This document shows, piece by piece, positions 5,297-8,320 of a stretch of DNA of 8,320 nt (position 1 is its first letter; the number at the start of each line of letters is the position of its first letter). This DNA is from Micavibrio sp. (lineage in GTDB: Bacteria; Pseudomonadota; Alphaproteobacteria; Micavibrionales; Micavibrionaceae). A model generated the notes under the pieces. That model had not been told where the DNA came from and did no database searches. It saw nothing but the letters and a program-made list of their open reading frames with translations. Position numbers and translations under genes: made by a program. The stretch covers positions 1 to 8,320 of the forward strand of contig JALTZE010000313.1 of assembly GCA_027051315.1 (NCBI GenBank), given 5' to 3'.

Positions 5297-7540
5297 TTAT
5301 CCAGCCATATATTGTGGAAGCCATGCTTCATTTATTTCTAGTAAAGTTTTGATAGATATATTGTTATTATTTATTGATATTTCATTACCTCCTGTAGAGC
5401 CTATTTTTAATATTTCAATATTATTTTCATCAGCAATTTTTTCAAATTCTTCTGGAGTTTTTGTTGATATGATATATCTGGATTGGTCTTCTCCGAACCA
5501 GAATTTTGCGCTGTCTTCTCCTGAAATTTTGGCACCTATATTTGAAGCAAGCGCCATTTCAGTAACAGCAACAGCAATTCCACCATCTGATATATCATGA
5601 CATGCTGATATTGCTTTTATATCAATGCATTTTCTTATGAATTGACCATTTTTGCGTTCTTCTTTGAGGTCAACAAAAGGAGAGTTGCCTTCTTCTTGTT
5701 TTGCTATCTCCCTTAAGAAAAGAGATTGTCCAAGATGGCCGTTTGTTTTGCCTATTACATATATTATTTCATCTTCTGATGTGAATCCTATGCCTGTGGC
5801 TTTGTTTATATCTTGGATTAGCCCAACACCTCCAATTACAGGAGTTGGCGATATTGGGTTACCGTTTGTTGCATTATATAAAGATACGTTACCTGATACT
5901 ATCGGGTAATTTAGTTCTTTACATGCTTTTCCCATTCCTTCAAGGCATTCTACGAATTGCCCCATAATTTCTGGTACTTCTGGGTTACCAAAATTAAGAT
6001 TATTAGTTACAGCCAAAGGAGTTGCACCTGTGGCACATATATTTCTGTAACTTTCGGCAACGGCTTGTTTTCCACCTTCTACAGGATTTGCTTTACAATA
6101 TCTTGGTGTACAATCTGATGTTATTGCCAGTGCTTTTTTAGTTTCATAAATTTTTACGATTGCGGCATCTGCTGCACGCTCGCTTTGAGTATTTGCAATT
6201 CCTGGCCCGTAGATTGTTTCTCCACGTACCAAAGAGTCATATTGTTCCCATATCCATCTTTTTGAAGCAAGGTCGGGGCATTCCATCAAAGTTTTTAGTG
6301 CTTCTATAACTCCTCCTTCTGGAAAATTATATGAGTTGTTTTCAATTTCTTCTGCCTTTTTAGATTTTATATATGGTCTTTCATATTCGGGTGCTTCATC
6401 AACAAGAGGAGGAACAGGAATATCGCACCAACATTTACCATACATGTTTATTTTTAGGCGCTGGTCTTTGGTTGTTTTACCTATTACCGCAAAATCAATA
6501 TCCCATTTTTCCATTATGGATTTTGCGAGCTCTTCTTTTCCTGGTTTTAGTATAAGCAACATTCTTTCTTGAGATTCTGAAAGCATGATTTCATATGGGG
6601 ACATCATTTCTTCTCTTTGCGGAACATGGTCAAGATTAAGTTCCACACCTATATTTCCTTTGGCGGCTATTTCCACAGAAGAAGATGTAAGCCCTGCTGC
6701 TCCCATATCTTGTATGGATATAATTGCATCTTGTTTCATTAGTTCAAGGCAAGCTTCTAAAAGAAGTTTTTCGGTGAATGGGTCGCCTACTTGTACTGTT
6801 GGTCTTTTGGATTCGGATTCATCGTCAAATTCTGCTGATGACATGGTTGCGCCGTGGATACCATCTCTTCCTGTTTTTGCACCTATATATACAACTGGTT
6901 GATTTATTCCTGCCCCTGCGGCACGAAATATTTTATCTGTATTTGCTATTCCAACGGTCATAGCGTTAACAAGAGGATTGCCATTATAATCAGCATGGAA
7001 ATTAGTTTCTCCTCCAACTGTGGGTACGCCCATGCAATTGCCATAGCCTGCGATTCCGCCGACTACTCCTGAAATAATATGTTTTGTTAATTCATTTGAG
7101 GGTTCACCAAATCTTAAAGCGTTAATATTGGCAATTGGTCTTGCGCCCATTGTGAAAACGTCACGCATTATGCCACCTACGCCTGTGGCTGCGCCTTGAT
7201 ATGGTTCGATAAAAGATGGAGAGTTATGGCTTTCCATTTTAAAAATAGCTGCTTGACCATCTCCTATATCAATAACTCCTGCATTTTCACCTGGACCGTC
7301 AATTACCCATGGTGCTTCTGTTGGTAATTTTTTTAAGTGAAATCTTGATGATTTATATGAACAATGTTCAGACCACATGACGGAGAATATTCCTGCTTCT
7401 GTATAGGTTGGGGTGCGACCAACTATTTTTAGCATCAAATCATGTTCATCACTATTTAAACCAAATGTGGCTGATAATTCTTTTGTTACTTCTGGTTCGT
7501 TAAAATTGGGTGTTTTAATTTTTTTTGCTGTATTTGCCAT
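5297..7540 (-). CDS. purL: FGAM synthase, synthetase subunit PurL
   Basis: PurL is the ATP-dependent synthetase subunit of phosphoribosylformylglycinamidine (FGAM) synthase, the fourth step of de novo purine synthesis: FGAR plus glutamine-derived ammonia and ATP give FGAM. It acts in the cytoplasm in a complex with PurQ and PurS. At 747 aa it is the short form found with separate PurQ and PurS, not the roughly 1300-aa gammaproteobacterial fusion. Motifs run in order through the two pseudo-symmetric halves: EHCSYKSSR at 58-66, GPGENAG at 82-88, KMESHNSPS at 101-109, QDMGAAGLTSSS at 277-288, LSESQERM at 320-327, NLNFGNPE at 514-521, SGNVSLYN at 549-556, PTPVIGGVGL at 565-574, CHDISDGG at 647-654 and FGEDQSRY at 682-689. 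AAAGGT (7549-7554) lies 8 bases before the ATG. It follows purQ by 58 bp. Residue 513 is Asn where I expect Asp. Confidence 0.97.
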   Translation of the reverse strand: MANTAKKIKTPNFNEPEVTKELSATFGLNSDEHDLMLKIVGRTPTYTEAGIFSVMWSEHCSYKSSRFHLKKLPTEAPWVIDGPGENAGVIDIGDGQAAIFKMESHNSPSFIEPYQGAATGVGGIMRDVFTMGARPIANINALRFGEPSNELTKHIISGVVGGIAGYGNCMGVPTVGGETNFHADYNGNPLVNAMTVGIANTDKIFRAAGAGINQPVVYIGAKTGRDGIHGATMSSAEFDDESESKRPTVQVGDPFTEKLLLEACLELMKQDAIISIQDMGAAGLTSSSVEIAAKGNIGVELNLDHVPQREEMMSPYEIMLSESQERMLLILKPGKEELAKSIMEKWDIDFAVIGKTTKDQRLKINMYGKCWCDIPVPPLVDEAPEYERPYIKSKKAEEIENNSYNFPEGGVIEALKTLMECPDLASKRWIWEQYDSLVRGETIYGPGIANTQSERAADAAIVKIYETKKALAITSDCTPRYCKANPVEGGKQAVAESYRNICATGATPLAVTNNLNFGNPEVPEIMGQFVECLEGMGKACKELNYPIVSGNVSLYNATNGNPISPTPVIGGVGLIQDINKATGIGFTSEDEIIYVIGKTNGHLGQSLFLREIAKQEEGNSPFVDLKEERKNGQFIRKCIDIKAISACHDISDGGIAVAVTEMALASNIGAKISGEDSAKFWFGEDQSRYIISTKTPEEFEKIADENNIEILKIGSTGGNEISINNNNISIKTLLEINEAWLPQYMAG

Positions 7541-7548
7541 TTTATGCT

Positions 7549-7554
7549 ACCTTT
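7549..7554 (-). promoter_or_regulatory. Ribosome binding site for purL
   Basis: AAAGGT on the minus strand, eight bases before the ATG at 7540, supports that start. The chosen start gives a short variable lead followed by the family-like region that begins EPEVTKELSATFGL at residues 15-28. Confidence 0.5.
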
Positions 7555-7598
7555 ATAGCTATCCTCAAAGATAATTATTATGTTTGTTAATGATTATA

Positions 7599-8288
7599 TT
7601 AAGCTATTTCTTTTAAGATTCCTTCGAATAATGATTTTCCGTTTTGGTTTGCCTGATAATCTAATATTGAATTTTCAGGGTGTGGCATCATGCCTAATAT
7701 TTTTTTATCTTCACTGAAAATGCCAGCGATATTATTGATTGAGCCATTTGGGTTAGATTCTTCGTCTATTTCACCTTTTTCATTACAATATTTAAAAGCT
7801 ATACGGTCGTTATCCTCTAATGTTTTTATGGTTTTTTCATCTGCAAAATAGTTTCCTTCGCCGTGAGCTATCGGAACTTTTATTATATCTCCTTTGTTCA
7901 TATTTTGTGTGAATGGGCTGTTGTTGGTTTCTGTACGTAAATTTACTTGTTTGCATATAAATTTTAGAGTTCTGTTATGCAAAAGAGCTCCTGGTAAAAG
8001 TTTTGTTTCAACAAGCATTTGGAAACCATTACATACTCCTAATATTTTTGTGCCATTTTTAGCTTTTTTTATGACTTCTTGCATAATGGGGGAGTGTGCC
8101 GCCATCGCTCCACATCTTAAATAATCACCATATGAAAACCCCCCTGGAAGAATTATAATATCTGGATTGCCTATATCAGTTTCTTTGTGCCATATCATAT
8201 TGGCCTTTCTTCCCGATATTTTTTCAACATCCATTGCCATATCTTTTTCACATTTTGTGCCTGGAAAAACTATTATGGATGTTTTCAT
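7599..8288 (-). CDS. purQ: FGAM synthase, glutamine amidotransferase subunit PurQ
   Basis: PurQ is the class I (triad) glutaminase of FGAM synthase. It hydrolyses glutamine and passes ammonia to PurL, the next gene product. The 229-aa product is a single amidotransferase domain of normal length. The catalytic triad is visible: nucleophile C86 in GVCNGFQML (84-92), and H203 with E205 in MMPHPE (200-205). The oxyanion-region segment LPGGFSYGDYLRCGA lies at 47-61, and the N-terminus IIVFPGTKCEKD (5-16) matches the PurQ start FPG-x-N/K-C-x-x-D. AGGAA at 8296-8300 sits 7 bases before the ATG. The frame stays open to the window edge, but homologues begin at about this point. In this type of synthase purS normally lies just upstream; only 32 bases remain and none is recognisable as purS. 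Confidence 0.97.
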   Translation of the reverse strand: MKTSIIVFPGTKCEKDMAMDVEKISGRKANMIWHKETDIGNPDIIILPGGFSYGDYLRCGAMAAHSPIMQEVIKKAKNGTKILGVCNGFQMLVETKLLPGALLHNRTLKFICKQVNLRTETNNSPFTQNMNKGDIIKVPIAHGEGNYFADEKTIKTLEDNDRIAFKYCNEKGEIDEESNPNGSINNIAGIFSEDKKILGMMPHPENSILDYQANQNGKSLFEGILKEIA

Positions 8289-8295
8289 AATTTTG

Positions 8296-8300
8296 TTCCT
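8296..8300 (-). promoter_or_regulatory. Ribosome binding site for purQ
   Basis: AGGAA on the minus strand, seven bases before the purQ ATG, supports this start over any in-frame extension toward the window edge. Confidence 0.5.
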
Positions 8301-8320
8301 ACGAATATAAATTTTTGCTT

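Noticed and set aside
5241..7072. Several open plus-strand frames opposite purL
   Set aside because: They run antisense to a PurL with motifs intact along its whole length, resemble no family I know, and lack ribosome binding sites.
7894..8124. Plus-strand 76-codon open frame opposite purQ
   Set aside because: It is antisense to the PurQ catalytic region, with no family resemblance or start signal.
8289..8320. Possible end of purS upstream of purQ
   Set aside because: None of the three minus-strand frames gives a PurS-like C-terminus in the 32 bases available.

Overview
The window is AT-rich, fully gene-packed bacterial chromosome, most likely from a low-GC alphaproteobacterium. Two things point that way. 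One is the gene order purQ-purL-bolA-grxD (monothiol CGFS glutaredoxin), a linkage typical of alphaproteobacteria. The other is the similarity of the shape proteins to alphaproteobacterial forms, for example the RodA start region and MreC. The cell makes its own purines and is rod-shaped or elongating, which argues against a strongly reduced Rickettsia-type parasite. This placement is inference from gene order and remembered family features, not from a search.

Left half, + strand (70-4569): a cell-elongation operon, mreC-mreD-mrdA-rodA. mreC and mreD abut with no spacer and share a reading frame. A 49-bp spacer follows, then mrdA (PBP2), whose stop overlaps the GTG start of rodA. MreC and MreD are membrane scaffold parts of the elongasome. 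RodA polymerises glycan strands from lipid II and PBP2 cross-links them. mreB would be expected just upstream of position 1 but no part of it can be recognised in the first 69 bases.

Right half, - strand (8288 down to 4606): purQ-purL, two parts of formylglycinamidine ribonucleotide (FGAM) synthase, followed by a bolA-family gene and grxD, partners in iron-sulfur cluster handling. PurL is the short bacterial type (747 aa), which needs PurQ as glutaminase and PurS as a third subunit. purS is not in the window and would be expected beyond 8320. The two operons converge at 4570-4605, a 36-bp gap with no GC-rich terminator.

All eight genes look intact, with family motifs in place. I see no mobile element, RNA gene, CRISPR array, prophage or unexplained large region, and no sign of an undescribed system. 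The findings are small-scale: the in-frame mreC/mreD junction, two G7 tracts near the starts of mrdA and rodA, a possible internal promoter before bolA, the weak convergent junction, and one PurL substitution.
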